Source: Candidatus Gastranaerophilales bacterium
GTDB lineage: Bacteria; Cyanobacteriota; Vampirovibrionia; Gastranaerophilales; Gastranaerophilaceae
Assembly: GCA_944323335.1 (NCBI GenBank)
Contig: CALUSB010000016.1
Span: 1-46,859 of the forward strand
Length of the DNA stretch: 46,859 nucleotides
Direction: 5' to 3'
The notes beneath the pieces were generated by a model. That model saw only the letters and a list, made by a program, of their open reading frames with translations, was not told the DNA's origin and searched no databases. The position numbers were made by a program, and so were the translations under genes. Position 1 is the stretch's first letter; each line of letters begins with the position of its first letter. Positions 16,350 through 25,029 of this stretch are shown here, one piece after another.

Positions 16350-16959
16350 TTTCCTTATTTTCTGTTTCCATTAATACTTTAAATGAGTATTGAACAAGAG
16401 CAATTCTATCTATACTTGCCATATCTTTGTAGCAGCCTGAAATGGCGTAAGTTGTACCGTTTACGCTTTGCTGCTCTTCAATTCTAATGGGGTGCAGCAG
16501 GCACTCAATTGTCATATTATTAATCAGCTTGATTTTAATTTTATAATTTTTTGCAACTTCAAGCGGTTCTTTTGTAATGAGTTTCATGCCGCCTGCTGAA
16601 ATATCTTCAATTGAGATTATATTGTCATTTTGACCTTCAATATCAAGCTCGCCCATAAATTTAACACGTGAGTATTCACGTCTTTGAATGTTTTTATAGT
16701 GTTTTGGTACAGCAACTTTAAGTGTTGAACCGCTACATTCTTTTACTTTTGATTCAAAGAAAATGAGCCCCTCAACTCCGGAGCCGAAGATTTCGACATT
16801 TGTGTCTTTTTTATAATCTTCAAGTTCTTCTTTTGTAGCCTTGCTTAAAATTATTTCGATATCATCGCCTTCAATGTTTTTGACTTCAAATATTGTGGCG
16901 CTTTCAAAGTTCTCGGGAATAATTCTAAAGTCATGACCTTTCTTGATTATTTCGTGCAT
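16339..16959 (-). CDS. PilZ domain protein, YcgR-like cyclic-di-GMP receptor
   Basis: A 206-aa protein with the two-domain layout of flagellar brake proteins. Residues 1-90 form a YcgR-N-like beta domain, and residues 92-200 a PilZ domain. The cyclic-di-GMP-binding signatures are intact: RREYSR (RxxxR, Arg94 and Arg98) and EDISAGGMKL (D/NxSxxG with Asp119, Ser121 and Gly124). In enterics and bacilli such proteins slow the flagellar motor when cyclic-di-GMP rises. The gene follows flhA by 19 nt and precedes the genes for a histidine kinase and an HD-GYP regulator, so sensor, signal turnover and effector sit in one transcript. Binding is expected from the motifs, while the target on the motor is inferred. 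Confidence 0.92.
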   Translation of the reverse strand: MHEIIKKGHDFRIIPENFESATIFEVKNIEGDDIEIILSKATKEELEDYKKDTNVEIFGSGVEGLIFFESKVKECSGSTLKVAVPKHYKNIQRREYSRVKFMGELDIEGQNDNIISIEDISAGGMKLITKEPLEVAKNYKIKIKLINNMTIECLLHPIRIEEQQSVNGTTYAISGCYKDMASIDRIALVQYSFKVLMETENKENER

Positions 16960-16978
16960 ATTATCTTTCCTTTATGTT

Positions 16979-19081
16979 TTATACAGCTGCTGTTCTCATA
17001 TCCACTCTTATAGTGCCTATGGATTTTGCTTTTGTATTATTTGTTACTTCATTATATGACATTATAACAATTTGTGGGTATGTTCGCTCAATTAATCGCC
17101 TAAAAATCAACCTTATGGGCGATGAGCATAAAATAACGGGACGGTTGCCTGTCTGCTGAACCGCTTTTGCAAATTCATAGTTAAGGCTGTCCATAAGTTT
17201 TTTAACAAAATCAGGATTAAGTGTAAGGCTTTCTCCATCAGGATTAACACCTTGTGCTATTTGCTGCTCAACATCCTGAGATAGGGTAATAGCCAGAAGT
17301 TCGCCCGTGTCTGCAAGGTTTTGTTTGCAGATGTTTCTTGCAAGAGCTTGTCTGCAAAACTCGGTCAGCGCATTGTGGTTTTTGTTTGTTCTTGCTTGCA
17401 GGCTCATTGTTTCAAGGATTGTTTTTAAATCCCTTATTGATACACATTCCTTAAGCAGATTTTGAATAATTTGCTGAACATCTGCGGTTGTAATTTCTTT
17501 CATTAAGTCGTTGACATACTCATCGGATACTTCTTTTTTAAGGTTATCAATAAGTTGCTGAACATCCGCGCGGGTTATAATCTCGCTTGCGTTTTTCTTA
17601 ATTATTTCGGTTAAGTGTGTTGATATAACGGCAGAGGGACTAACAACTGTGTAGCCTACGGTTTCTGCGTATTCTTTGTCTTTTTCTTCTATCCATATTG
17701 CAGGAAGTTTAAAGGCGGGCTCTATTGTGTTTATACCTTTAACATTAGGGTCTTCCGCTCCGCCCATAGAGTTCATGGCAAGCGAGCGGTCAGGATAAAC
17801 TTCGCCTGTTTCAATGGATACACCTTTTAGCTTTACCTGATAAGTATTTGGAGGTAGCTGAAGATTATCTCTTACACGAATTGAAGGCAGTACAATACCT
17901 AGGTCAAGTGCGCTTTGACGCCTTATTTGTGCTATTCTGTCGAGCAAATCTCCGCCTTTTTCGGCATCAAGCAGGCTAACAAGCCTGTAGCCTATTTCAA
18001 TTTCAAGCGTTTCGACATTTAAAAGCTCAAGCACACTTTCTCTTGTGGCTTTTTTTCTTTTTTTGCCAAGTTTCTGAGCTTTTTTGGCCTCTTCTTGCTC
18101 TTTAAGTTCTTGGGCTTCTTTCTTTTGCAGGTCTTTGTGTTTATTCCAGCCGTACCAGCCTGCTCCGACAGATACTGCCAAAAACGGAATGGTAGGCATA
18201 CCGGGGACTATACCCATAAAGAATAAAAGACCTGAAACTATAAAGAGAACTTTAGGGTTAGAGAACATTTCAAGCCCTATATCTTCGCTCAATGAGCGGT
18301 CAGAGCCTGATGCACGGCTTATTATAAGACCTGTAGCGGTAGATATTATAAGGGCGGGAATTTGAGATACAAGACCGTCACCAACCGTTAGTATCGTATA
18401 AGTTGAAAGCGCAGTTGCTGGTGCCATTTTAAGCTGCAAAACACCTATAATCAAGCCGCCAACGATATTTATAACGGTAATTATAATCCCTGCCGTGGCA
18501 TCTCCTTTGACAAATTTTGAAGCACCGTCCATAGTACCGTAGAAATCAGCTTCTCTTTCAAGTTTTTTACGTCTTAATTTTGCCTCTTTTTCATCAATTA
18601 AGCCTGAATTTAAGTCGGCGTCAATTGAGAGCTGTTTACCAGGCATTGAATCCAATGTGAATCTTGCCGATACTTCAGCAACTCTTCCTGCACCGCCTGT
18701 AATTACCATAAAGTTAATAATTACAAGTATTACAAATATTACAAAACCGACTACATAGTTTCCGCCGATTACAAATTGACCGAAAGACTCAATAACGCTG
18801 CCTGCGTTTGCTTCAAGTAAAATAAGCCTTGTGGATGTGACGTTTAGACCCAGCCTAAAAAGTGTCGCTACAAGAAGAATTGTAGGGAAAGATGAGTAAT
18901 CAAGCGGCTCTTTGGTGTATAAGCACACAAGAAGTATTAAAACCGAAAGAGAGATATTTATTGTAAGTAAAAGGTCAAGAAGCTGCGGCGGAATAGGTAT
19001 GACCATCATAAGTACGATGACAACCAGACCGATTGCAAGAACTATATCATTATTTTTTAATAACAGAGCTAACTTGCCCAA
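16979..19081 (-). CDS. flhA: Flagellar export gate protein FlhA
   Basis: A 700-aa protein with about eight membrane helices in the first 310 residues and a large cytoplasmic domain after a charged linker (HKDLQKKEAQELKEQEEAKK). The FHIPEP family signature region is clear (GGAGRVAEVSARFTLDSMPG, then KQLSIDADLNSGLIDEKEA). FlhA forms the nonameric ring of the flagellar type III export gate and docks chaperone-substrate complexes. The start is a TTG at 19081 (GKLALLLKNND) with GGGGAAG upstream. The next methionines already lie in helix 1 (LMMVIPIP), so a later start would delete conserved sequence. It lies 19 nt after flhB and 19 nt before the PilZ gene. Confidence 0.97.
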   Translation of the reverse strand: MGKLALLLKNNDIVLAIGLVVIVLMMVIPIPPQLLDLLLTINISLSVLILLVCLYTKEPLDYSSFPTILLVATLFRLGLNVTSTRLILLEANAGSVIESFGQFVIGGNYVVGFVIFVILVIINFMVITGGAGRVAEVSARFTLDSMPGKQLSIDADLNSGLIDEKEAKLRRKKLEREADFYGTMDGASKFVKGDATAGIIITVINIVGGLIIGVLQLKMAPATALSTYTILTVGDGLVSQIPALIISTATGLIISRASGSDRSLSEDIGLEMFSNPKVLFIVSGLLFFMGIVPGMPTIPFLAVSVGAGWYGWNKHKDLQKKEAQELKEQEEAKKAQKLGKKRKKATRESVLELLNVETLEIEIGYRLVSLLDAEKGGDLLDRIAQIRRQSALDLGIVLPSIRVRDNLQLPPNTYQVKLKGVSIETGEVYPDRSLAMNSMGGAEDPNVKGINTIEPAFKLPAIWIEEKDKEYAETVGYTVVSPSAVISTHLTEIIKKNASEIITRADVQQLIDNLKKEVSDEYVNDLMKEITTADVQQIIQNLLKECVSIRDLKTILETMSLQARTNKNHNALTEFCRQALARNICKQNLADTGELLAITLSQDVEQQIAQGVNPDGESLTLNPDFVKKLMDSLNYEFAKAVQQTGNRPVILCSSPIRLIFRRLIERTYPQIVIMSYNEVTNNTKAKSIGTIRVDMRTAAV

Positions 19082-19100
19082 CTGCTATACTCTTCCCCTT

Positions 19101-20171
19101 TTACTTCCCTTTTGCCGAGTAGACAAATCTCAGAACCTCAGCGACCGCTACGTAGAGTTCTTGTGGTATTATACCACCAATCGGTACTAATTTGTACAAA
19201 CTTTGTGCAAGCGGTTTGTTTTCTACAATAGGTATATTATTGTTTTTTGCAATTTCTCTTATTTTAAATGCTATAAAATCGACACCTTTTGCTAAAACCT
19301 GCGGAACAGGAGTGTTCTCAGGGTCGTATTTAATTGCAACCGCATAGTGAGTAGGGTTTACAACAACGACATCCGACTCTTTTACGCTTGACATCATCTT
19401 CTGCTGCATAATCTGCATTTGAAAAGCTCTTACTTTGCTTTTTATTTTTGGGTCTCCTTCGAGGTTTTTCCACTCGTCTTTGACCTCTTGTTTTGTCATT
19501 TTTATGGATTTTTCGTACTGATAATCCTGAAATTTTTTATCTATTATGCCAATGATAAGCAAAATTACACAAATATTGACAATTAACTCTAAAATTACCG
19601 AGCCTACTACCGCAAAACTTGTACTTACATCCATACCTATTGTTGCAAATAAGTCGCCTTTTCTTTTGTTAATTACGTTAAATCCGACAAGCCCCACAAC
19701 GGCAAGTTTTGCAAGAGATTTAACAAGCTCCATCATAGTCTTTGGCTCAAAAAAGTTAAACTTTTTAAGGAGCATTTTTATCATATTTCCGGGGGATAAC
19801 CTCTCAAGGTTAGGCTTTAGCGCCTCTTTTGCAAAAAGAGCGCCTGTTTGCAGTCTTAAAATCAGCACCGCTCCTACACATAACAAAAACAAAAACGGCA
19901 AAAGGATTTTGGCAGTAATTTGAGCATAGGGTATAAAAATCCCCATGGGGTTGTTTTCATTAATATCATTAGGGTTCAGGTGAGTAAATGTTTGATATAA
20001 AATAGTCTGAATATTCTCTAAAATTGAAGAAGAGAGCATGTATAAAAGCCCTACACCTAAGGTAAGCATAAGCGAGGATGTGAAATCCTGACTTTTTGCA
20101 ATATTTCCCTTGTCTCTTTCTTTCTCGCGCCTTTTGGGAGTCGCGCTCTCTGTTCTCTCTTCGTTTGCCAT
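19101..20171 (-). CDS. flhB: Flagellar export specificity switch protein FlhB
   Basis: A 356-aa protein, the usual length. The N terminus EERTESATPKRREKERDKGN is the family hallmark, and four membrane helices follow. The self-cleavage site NPTH (Asn272-His275) lies in VVVNPTHYAVAIKYD. Cleavage between Asn and Pro lets the export gate switch from rod/hook to filament substrates. The C-terminal FlhB-CC domain is complete (VENKPLAQSLYKL, then IPQELYVAVAEVLRFVY). It starts 22 nt after fliR with only a weak ribosome site, so it is probably translated by coupling within the operon. Confidence 0.97.
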   Translation of the reverse strand: MANEERTESATPKRREKERDKGNIAKSQDFTSSLMLTLGVGLLYMLSSSILENIQTILYQTFTHLNPNDINENNPMGIFIPYAQITAKILLPFLFLLCVGAVLILRLQTGALFAKEALKPNLERLSPGNMIKMLLKKFNFFEPKTMMELVKSLAKLAVVGLVGFNVINKRKGDLFATIGMDVSTSFAVVGSVILELIVNICVILLIIGIIDKKFQDYQYEKSIKMTKQEVKDEWKNLEGDPKIKSKVRAFQMQIMQQKMMSSVKESDVVVVNPTHYAVAIKYDPENTPVPQVLAKGVDFIAFKIREIAKNNNIPIVENKPLAQSLYKLVPIGGIIPQELYVAVAEVLRFVYSAKGK

Positions 20172-20193
20172 AATTTAATTATAAACTTTTTTC

Positions 20194-20985
20194 TTATGTA
20201 AATAAACTCATAATCGCTTGCATATAATCCGCTATAACATCGCTTAAATATGCAACCGAACCCTTTAGGAATAAAAGTATAAGCACAAGCCCTAAAAATA
20301 CTTTAAAGGGTAGTGATACCATAAATATATTCATCTGCGGCATAACTTTACTCATCATGCCAAGCAAAATATCACATACCAGAAGCACTGAAAAAATAGG
20401 CATCGCAAGCCCGAATGCTATCTGAAACATCTGTCCCGAGAGCAAAAGCGCTCCCTCAAAAATGCCTGCGTTAAATACCCCCTCTAAGCCTACAGGCATG
20501 GCAAAAAAGCTCTTGTAAATTGCGGCAAAGAGATATTCATATGCTCCAAGCCCCAGAAATACAAGGGTTACAAGGTAAGTATAGAGGCTTGACATAATTG
20601 TCGAACTCTCGCCTGATACAGGGTCGAGCACATTTGCCATAGAAAGACCCATTTGTATGCTGATTAGCTCGCCTACCATGGAAACTCCTACAAACAGCAG
20701 GTTTGCAATAAAGCCTATAGCAAAGCCTATGGCAAATTCTATCGCTATAAGTATTGCAAATTCAGGCATGGAATGAGGCATGATAAAATGAGCTTTTGCG
20801 CTTAATATCGGGTATAAAATAAAGGAAATAAGCGCACAGAACCAGATTTTAACCTGTTCGGGCATTGTAAAGGTAGAAAAAAACGGCGCGGTTGCAAAAA
20901 GCCCTGACATTCTTGTAAAAATAAGCATAAATACAACAATGTTTTTTGGAGAAAAAAGACTCAGCAGGCTTGGTGCATCGGGCAT
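20194..20985 (-). CDS. fliR: Flagellar biosynthesis protein FliR
   Basis: A 263-aa membrane protein with about six hydrophobic segments. FliR features include FTRMSGLFATAPFFS near the N terminus, then EFAIGFAIGFIANLLFVGVSM. VGELISIQMGLSMANVLDPVSGE and MPQMNIFMVSLPFKVFLGL follow. FliR packs with five FliP and four FliQ subunits to form the helical core of the export gate. The ATG at 20985 has a good GAGGTGA ribosome site. It follows fliQ by 8 nt, the canonical order fliP-fliQ-fliR-flhB-flhA. Confidence 0.95.
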   Translation of the reverse strand: MPDAPSLLSLFSPKNIVVFMLIFTRMSGLFATAPFFSTFTMPEQVKIWFCALISFILYPILSAKAHFIMPHSMPEFAILIAIEFAIGFAIGFIANLLFVGVSMVGELISIQMGLSMANVLDPVSGESSTIMSSLYTYLVTLVFLGLGAYEYLFAAIYKSFFAMPVGLEGVFNAGIFEGALLLSGQMFQIAFGLAMPIFSVLLVCDILLGMMSKVMPQMNIFMVSLPFKVFLGLVLILLFLKGSVAYLSDVIADYMQAIMSLFT

Positions 20986-20993
20986 TTTTCACC

Positions 20994-21263
20994 TCAACCT
21001 ATGAATGTTCTCATATAATCAAAAAGTTCGTTTGTCCTTGAAATAAATACATTTAGCATCCAAGGCATGCATATAATGAGTGCTAAAATGCAGGCAAAGA
21101 TTTTAGGTACAAAAGTAAGAGTTGACTCTTGAATTTGTGTTACCGACTGGACAATGCTTATCAAAAGACCGACTACAATTGATGTAATCAAAACAGGCGC
21201 ACACATTTCCATGGTGAGCACAAGAACTTTTTGAAAAATTGTTAAAAATACCTCTTCTTCCAT
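20994..21263 (-). CDS. fliQ: Flagellar biosynthesis protein FliQ
   Basis: An 89-aa protein with two membrane helices, the standard FliQ size. The pattern is VLTMEMCAPVLITSIVVGLLISIVQSVTQIQESTLTFVPKI (quoted here as consecutive recognisable blocks APVLITSIVVGLLIS, QSVTQIQESTL and TFVPKI). The central Q-x-x-T-Q-I-x-E-x-T-L-x-F-x-P-K motif is diagnostic. Four copies line the outer side of the FliP-FliR export core. It follows fliP by 10 nt. Confidence 0.95.
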   Translation of the reverse strand: MEEEVFLTIFQKVLVLTMEMCAPVLITSIVVGLLISIVQSVTQIQESTLTFVPKIFACILALIICMPWMLNVFISRTNELFDYMRTFIG

Positions 21264-21273
21264 TTTGCCCCCG

Positions 21274-22041
21274 TTAAGTTACAAAGCCTTCAATAAGCGA
21301 TTTTGTTATCAGATACCACCCGTCCACCATTACAAACATTATAAGTTTAAATGGCATAGCAATCGTTGTGGGCGGCAAAAAAAGCATACCCATTGAAACA
21401 AGGATACTTGCAACAACAATGTCTATGACAAGGAACGGTAAAAATATTATAAAACCTATTTTAAAAGCCGTTTTTAATTCTGAAAGTACAAACGCCGGAA
21501 TAAGCACGTAAGTCGGCACATCGTCAGGGTTTTTAAACCTCGGGAGCTTTGCTAAATGCTGAAAAAGAGCTATTTCTTTTTCATGTGTTTGTTTGAACAT
21601 AAAAGTCCTCAGAGGTTTTATGGCGTTATCCAGTGCTGCCTGCTGGGTTATTTGGTTTTTAATATAGGGTTGATACGCAGTTTCGTTGATTTTTGACAAT
21701 GTTGGCGACATTACAAAAAATGTAAGAATGAGCGCAAGCCCTACAATAACTTGCGAGGGAGGAAGCGTTGAGGTTCCTATTGCTTGGCGCGTAAGGGTCA
21801 GAACAATAACTATACGCACAAATGCCGTTGTCATAATTATTATGCTCGGGGCAAGGGTCAAAATGGTTAACAGTATTAAAACCTGAACACCTTGAGTAAA
21901 TTCCTGAGGAGTATTAGCTCCCTGCATGCCGACATTTATTGTAGGAAATGACAATGCCGCGTAAGAGTGGGCATTGGTCAGTAAATAAAGACAAAATGCC
22001 CCTAAAAGTTTTATATATTTTTTAAAATTTCCGCTCCCCAT
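21274..22041 (-). CDS. fliP: Flagellar biosynthesis protein FliP
   Basis: A 255-aa protein from the ATG at 22041, which is preceded by AGGAAG at a good distance. An in-frame TTG at 22068 would add nine residues and overlap accA, and seems less likely. A signal peptide (LLGAFCLYLLTNAHSYAALS) fits the cleaved FliP leader. Family blocks are LLTILTLAPSIIIMTTAFVR, IVIVLTLTRQAIGTSTLPPS, QVIVGLALILTFFVMSP and FLVIDIVVASILVSMGMLFL. Five FliP subunits form the core of the export gate. The gene lies 16 nt behind accA, so flagellar and fatty-acid genes share a transcript. Confidence 0.95.
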   Translation of the reverse strand: MGSGNFKKYIKLLGAFCLYLLTNAHSYAALSFPTINVGMQGANTPQEFTQGVQVLILLTILTLAPSIIIMTTAFVRIVIVLTLTRQAIGTSTLPPSQVIVGLALILTFFVMSPTLSKINETAYQPYIKNQITQQAALDNAIKPLRTFMFKQTHEKEIALFQHLAKLPRFKNPDDVPTYVLIPAFVLSELKTAFKIGFIIFLPFLVIDIVVASILVSMGMLFLPPTTIAMPFKLIMFVMVDGWYLITKSLIEGFVT

Positions 22042-22057
22042 AAACTCTTCCTGTTTT

Positions 22058-23008
22058 TTATTGTGCAAATACTCCCATGCGTCTGAATTTGTCGTATCTG
22101 TCTTTCTTTAGTTCCTCTGGTGTCATATTTTTATACTCATCAAGCGCATTTAACAGTGATTTTTTAAGTTCTTTTGCCATTGCTTCAGGGTCATAATGCG
22201 CACCGCCTACGGGTTCTTTAATTACTTCATCAACAATGCCGTATTGAAGCAGGTCATTACCTGTGATTTTAAGTGCGTTAGCAGCTTCACGAGCCATATT
22301 GGCGTCACGCCAAAGAATTGAAGCACAACCCTCGGGTGAAATTACCGTGTAGTAAGCATGCTCAAGTATCATTACTTTATTTGCAACCGCTAAACCTAAA
22401 GCTCCGCCCGAGCAGCCCTCGCCTGTGATTACCGCTATAACGGGCACTTCAAGTTTTGCCATTTCTTTTAAGTTTACGGCAATTGCTATACCCTGACCTG
22501 TTTGCTCTGCCTGCATACCTGGATACGCGCCCATAGTGTCTACAAGAGTTATAATGGGCAGATTGAATTTTGAAGCATGTTCAAACAATTTTAGAGCTTT
22601 TCTGTAGCCTTGAGGCTGAGGCATGCCAAAGTTGTATTCAAGGTTTTCTTTTGTTGTTTTACCTTTTTGAGTGCCTACAATCATAACGGGTTTTCCGTCG
22701 ATTTTTGCAACCCCGCCGATAATTGCTCTGTCGTCACAACCTGCTCTGTCGCCGTGAAGTTCGATAAAATCTTCTGTCATGTAGTGAATGTAGTCAAGAA
22801 AATTCGGCCTTTGAGGGTGGCGTGCGATTTGCAGTTTTTGATAAGGCTGCAAGCTTTCGTAAAGCTCCTTTTTGTATTCTTGAGTCTGATTTTCGAGTTT
22901 TTTGATTTCTTCGTTATAATCCATATTTGTATCCGCACTCAACTTTTTTAATTCTTCTATTTTTTCCTGCATTTTATAAATAGGTTTTTCAAATTCCAGT
23001 ATTTGCAT
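22058..23008 (-). CDS. accA: Acetyl-CoA carboxylase carboxyltransferase subunit alpha
   Basis: A 316-aa protein of normal length. Characteristic blocks are ARHPQRPNFLDYIHYMTEDF, IELHGDRAGCDDRAIIGGVA, KGKTTKENLEYNFGMPQPQGYRKAL, DTMGAYPGMQAEQTGQG and ITGEGCSGGALGLAVANKVM. With AccD it transfers carboxyl from biotin to acetyl-CoA, the second half-reaction of malonyl-CoA synthesis. The ATG has an AAGGA site and follows accD by 18 nt. The biotin carrier and carboxylase subunits are encoded at 28030-29936, outside this operon. Confidence 0.97.
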   Translation of the reverse strand: MQILEFEKPIYKMQEKIEELKKLSADTNMDYNEEIKKLENQTQEYKKELYESLQPYQKLQIARHPQRPNFLDYIHYMTEDFIELHGDRAGCDDRAIIGGVAKIDGKPVMIVGTQKGKTTKENLEYNFGMPQPQGYRKALKLFEHASKFNLPIITLVDTMGAYPGMQAEQTGQGIAIAVNLKEMAKLEVPVIAVITGEGCSGGALGLAVANKVMILEHAYYTVISPEGCASILWRDANMAREAANALKITGNDLLQYGIVDEVIKEPVGGAHYDPEAMAKELKKSLLNALDEYKNMTPEELKKDRYDKFRRMGVFAQ

Positions 23009-23026
23009 AATTTTGTCCTTTTGCCG

Positions 23027-23893
23027 TTATTTTTTTGTATGCATTTCAATTAGTTTTGATAATTTTTCCTTCATCTCTTTTCTTGTAACAATAAGGTCGA
23101 TTTGACCGTATTTCAAGAGATATTCAGCCGTTTGGAAATCAGCGGGGAGTTTTTGTTTAATTGTTTGTTCGATAACTCTTCTTCCTGCAAAGCCAATTCT
23201 TGCACCTTTTTCGGCGATTATAATGTCGCCAATTGTACCAAAGCTTGCCGTAACACCGCCAAATGTAGGTTCTGTTAAAACTGTTATATAAAGAAGTTTT
23301 GCTTCGTTAAGTTTGGCAACCGCACAGCTTGTTTTTGCCATTTGCATAAGGCTTAGAGCACTCTCTTGCATTCTTGCGCCGCCTGATGAGGTGAACACTA
23401 TAACCGGCAGTTTTTCTTTCAGGGCATGCTCCATAATAAGAGTAACTTTTTCGCCCACTACAGAGCCCATTGAACCGCCCATATAATCAAAGTCCATAAC
23501 CGCGATGGCTGCTTTTTGTCCGTTTATTTCACCAACACCGCAAATAACTGCTTCATCAAGTCCGGATTTTTCTTTTGCGGATTTTTGTCTTTCACTGTAG
23601 GGCTGGGTATCAACAAATTTTAGAGGGTCTTTACCTTGGATGTTTTGAAACATTTCAACAAATGTGCCCTCATCAACAATGAGTTTAATTCTGTCTCTTG
23701 CGCCTATTCTGAAGTGATAGTCGCAGTTAGGGCATACCATATCATTATGCTCCAAGTCTTTTTTAGGCAGCTGCGAGTTGCAGTTGTAGCAGAGCATCCA
23801 AAGTTTTGATATGGAATCGTCAATCTTTACGTCGTTATCTCGGGCAGCTATTTGCTGCATTTTTCTCTTGTTAAACCAATCGGTCAGTGTCAT
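23027..23893 (-). CDS. accD: Acetyl-CoA carboxylase carboxyltransferase subunit beta
   Basis: I choose ATG 23893 (288 aa, starting MTLTDWFNKRKMQQI) because the family starts this way. A TTG at 23908 would add five residues. The four-cysteine zinc finger is present (CYNCNSQLPKKDLEHNDMVC as the outer span, then PNC), followed by the crotonase-fold core with GGSMGSVVGEKV, FTSSGGARMQESALSLMQMA and FGTIGDIIIAEKGARIGFAG. AccD pairs with AccA to form the carboxyltransferase. It heads the long minus-strand operon that runs into the flagellar export genes, and its promoter is back to back with that of rsgA. Confidence 0.96.
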   Translation of the reverse strand: MTLTDWFNKRKMQQIAARDNDVKIDDSISKLWMLCYNCNSQLPKKDLEHNDMVCPNCDYHFRIGARDRIKLIVDEGTFVEMFQNIQGKDPLKFVDTQPYSERQKSAKEKSGLDEAVICGVGEINGQKAAIAVMDFDYMGGSMGSVVGEKVTLIMEHALKEKLPVIVFTSSGGARMQESALSLMQMAKTSCAVAKLNEAKLLYITVLTEPTFGGVTASFGTIGDIIIAEKGARIGFAGRRVIEQTIKQKLPADFQTAEYLLKYGQIDLIVTRKEMKEKLSKLIEMHTKK

Positions 23894-23928
23894 CCTTAAA
23901 ATCCTCAACCAAAATCTTCTTTAAATAC

Positions 23929-23957
23929 ATTATAATATAAATACTCTAATGTGTACA
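23929..23957 (-). promoter_or_regulatory. Promoter of the accD-flagellar operon
   Basis: On the minus strand TGTACA (23957-23952), a 17-bp spacer and a perfect TATAAT (23934-23929). The predicted start near 23922 leaves a leader of about 28 nt before accD. The -35 ends only 8 bp from the -35 of the divergent rsgA promoter. Confidence 0.6.
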
Positions 23958-23965
23958 AAAATCAA

Positions 23966-23994
23966 TTGAATGTGTAGGATTTTTTAACTATTAT
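23966..23994 (+). promoter_or_regulatory. Sigma70-type promoter giving a leaderless rsgA mRNA
   Basis: TTGAAT (23966-23971), exactly 17 bp, then TATTAT (23989-23994). Counting the last -10 base as -7 puts +1 at 24001, the A of the rsgA ATG. No Shine-Dalgarno exists upstream at a useful distance. Confidence 0.65.
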
Positions 23995-24000
23995 TAATAT

Positions 24001-25029
24001 ATGCAAGGGCAGGTTTTTAAAATACATTCCGATTTTTACTATATAAAATCCCAAGAGGGGAATGTTTTTGAATGTAAACTTCGTGAAGTTTTAAAAAAAC
24101 AAAACCAAAAAGTCTTAACGGGTGATTTTGTAGAATTTGACGAGTCGGGTGCGATTTTTAACATACTAGAGAGGAAAAATTTTATCCTAAGACCTTCTGT
24201 TGCAAACATTGACCTTGCAGTTGTCGTGTCTTCTTTACTTGAGCCAAAGCTTGATTTTGTGCAGCTAAACAGGTATTTAACTTTTCTAAAGTATCATAAT
24301 ATTAATACTCTTTTATGTTTTAACAAAGAAGATTTACTTAAGAGCCCCGATTTTAGCGTTATGGCGGATAAAATCTTATCAATATATTCACCCTTAGGCT
24401 ATAAGATTTTATTTACTTCAGCTAAAGAAAATCAAGGCTTTTTGGATTTTAAAAAAGAAATAAAAGGTAAAACTATTGTCCTGTGCGGTTTGTCAGGTGT
24501 CGGCAAAAGTTCTGTAATAAACGCACTAAACCCTGATTTAAACCTTAAAACTTCAAAAGTAAGTGCTTATACCCAAAGAGGCAGACACACTACAAGACAC
24601 TGTGAGATACTTGATTTTAAAGACTTTAGAATAATCGATACCCCGGGCTTTTCTAACCTTAGGTTTGATTTTATCCTGCCAAAGGATTTAGACAGTCTTT
24701 TTGATGACATAAGTTTTTATGCAAAAAACTGCAGATACTCTGACTGCCTGCATATTGAGGGAGATGAGCACTCTTTAGGCTGCAGCGTTTTAAGTAATTT
24801 AGATAAAATTGAACCTACAAGATATGAAAGCTATCTTGAATTTTTGGAAGAATCAAGAGAATATAAACAAAAAGTCACATATAGCGGTACAAAAGAAGAA
24901 GAAACAAAAAAACATACCCATGGTAAACAAAAGGCAAAAATCAGTCGGGTAAAAAGAGAAAGCTCAAGAAATACCGCAAGGCAGAAGATTAAATTTTATC
25001 AAATGGAAGAGGATAGAGATGAATATTAG
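24001..25029 (+). CDS. rsgA: Ribosome small subunit-dependent GTPase A
   Basis: A 342-aa protein with an N-terminal OB fold, then the circularly permuted GTPase order of RsgA/YjeQ. FNKEDLL (G4) comes first, then CGLSGVGKSSVINALNPD (G1) and DTPGFSNLRF (G3). A C-terminal zinc site has CRYSDC, His and a later Cys in HSLGC. It checks maturation of the 30S subunit decoding centre. The C-terminal tail after residue 285 is long, basic and lysine-rich (HTHGKQKAKISRVKRESSRN), probably binding rRNA. It is first in an operon with ispA (11-nt overlap) and a PAP2-family gene. It lacks a Shine-Dalgarno; see the promoter entry. Confidence 0.95.
   Translation: MQGQVFKIHSDFYYIKSQEGNVFECKLREVLKKQNQKVLTGDFVEFDESGAIFNILERKNFILRPSVANIDLAVVVSSLLEPKLDFVQLNRYLTFLKYHNINTLLCFNKEDLLKSPDFSVMADKILSIYSPLGYKILFTSAKENQGFLDFKKEIKGKTIVLCGLSGVGKSSVINALNPDLNLKTSKVSAYTQRGRHTTRHCEILDFKDFRIIDTPGFSNLRFDFILPKDLDSLFDDISFYAKNCRYSDCLHIEGDEHSLGCSVLSNLDKIEPTRYESYLEFLEESREYKQKVTYSGTKEEETKKHTHGKQKAKISRVKRESSRNTARQKIKFYQMEEDRDEY

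Noticed and set aside
22042-22068. TTG start of fliP at 22068
   Set aside because: It would overlap accA and place nine polar residues before the signal peptide. AGGAAG directly precedes the ATG at 22041.
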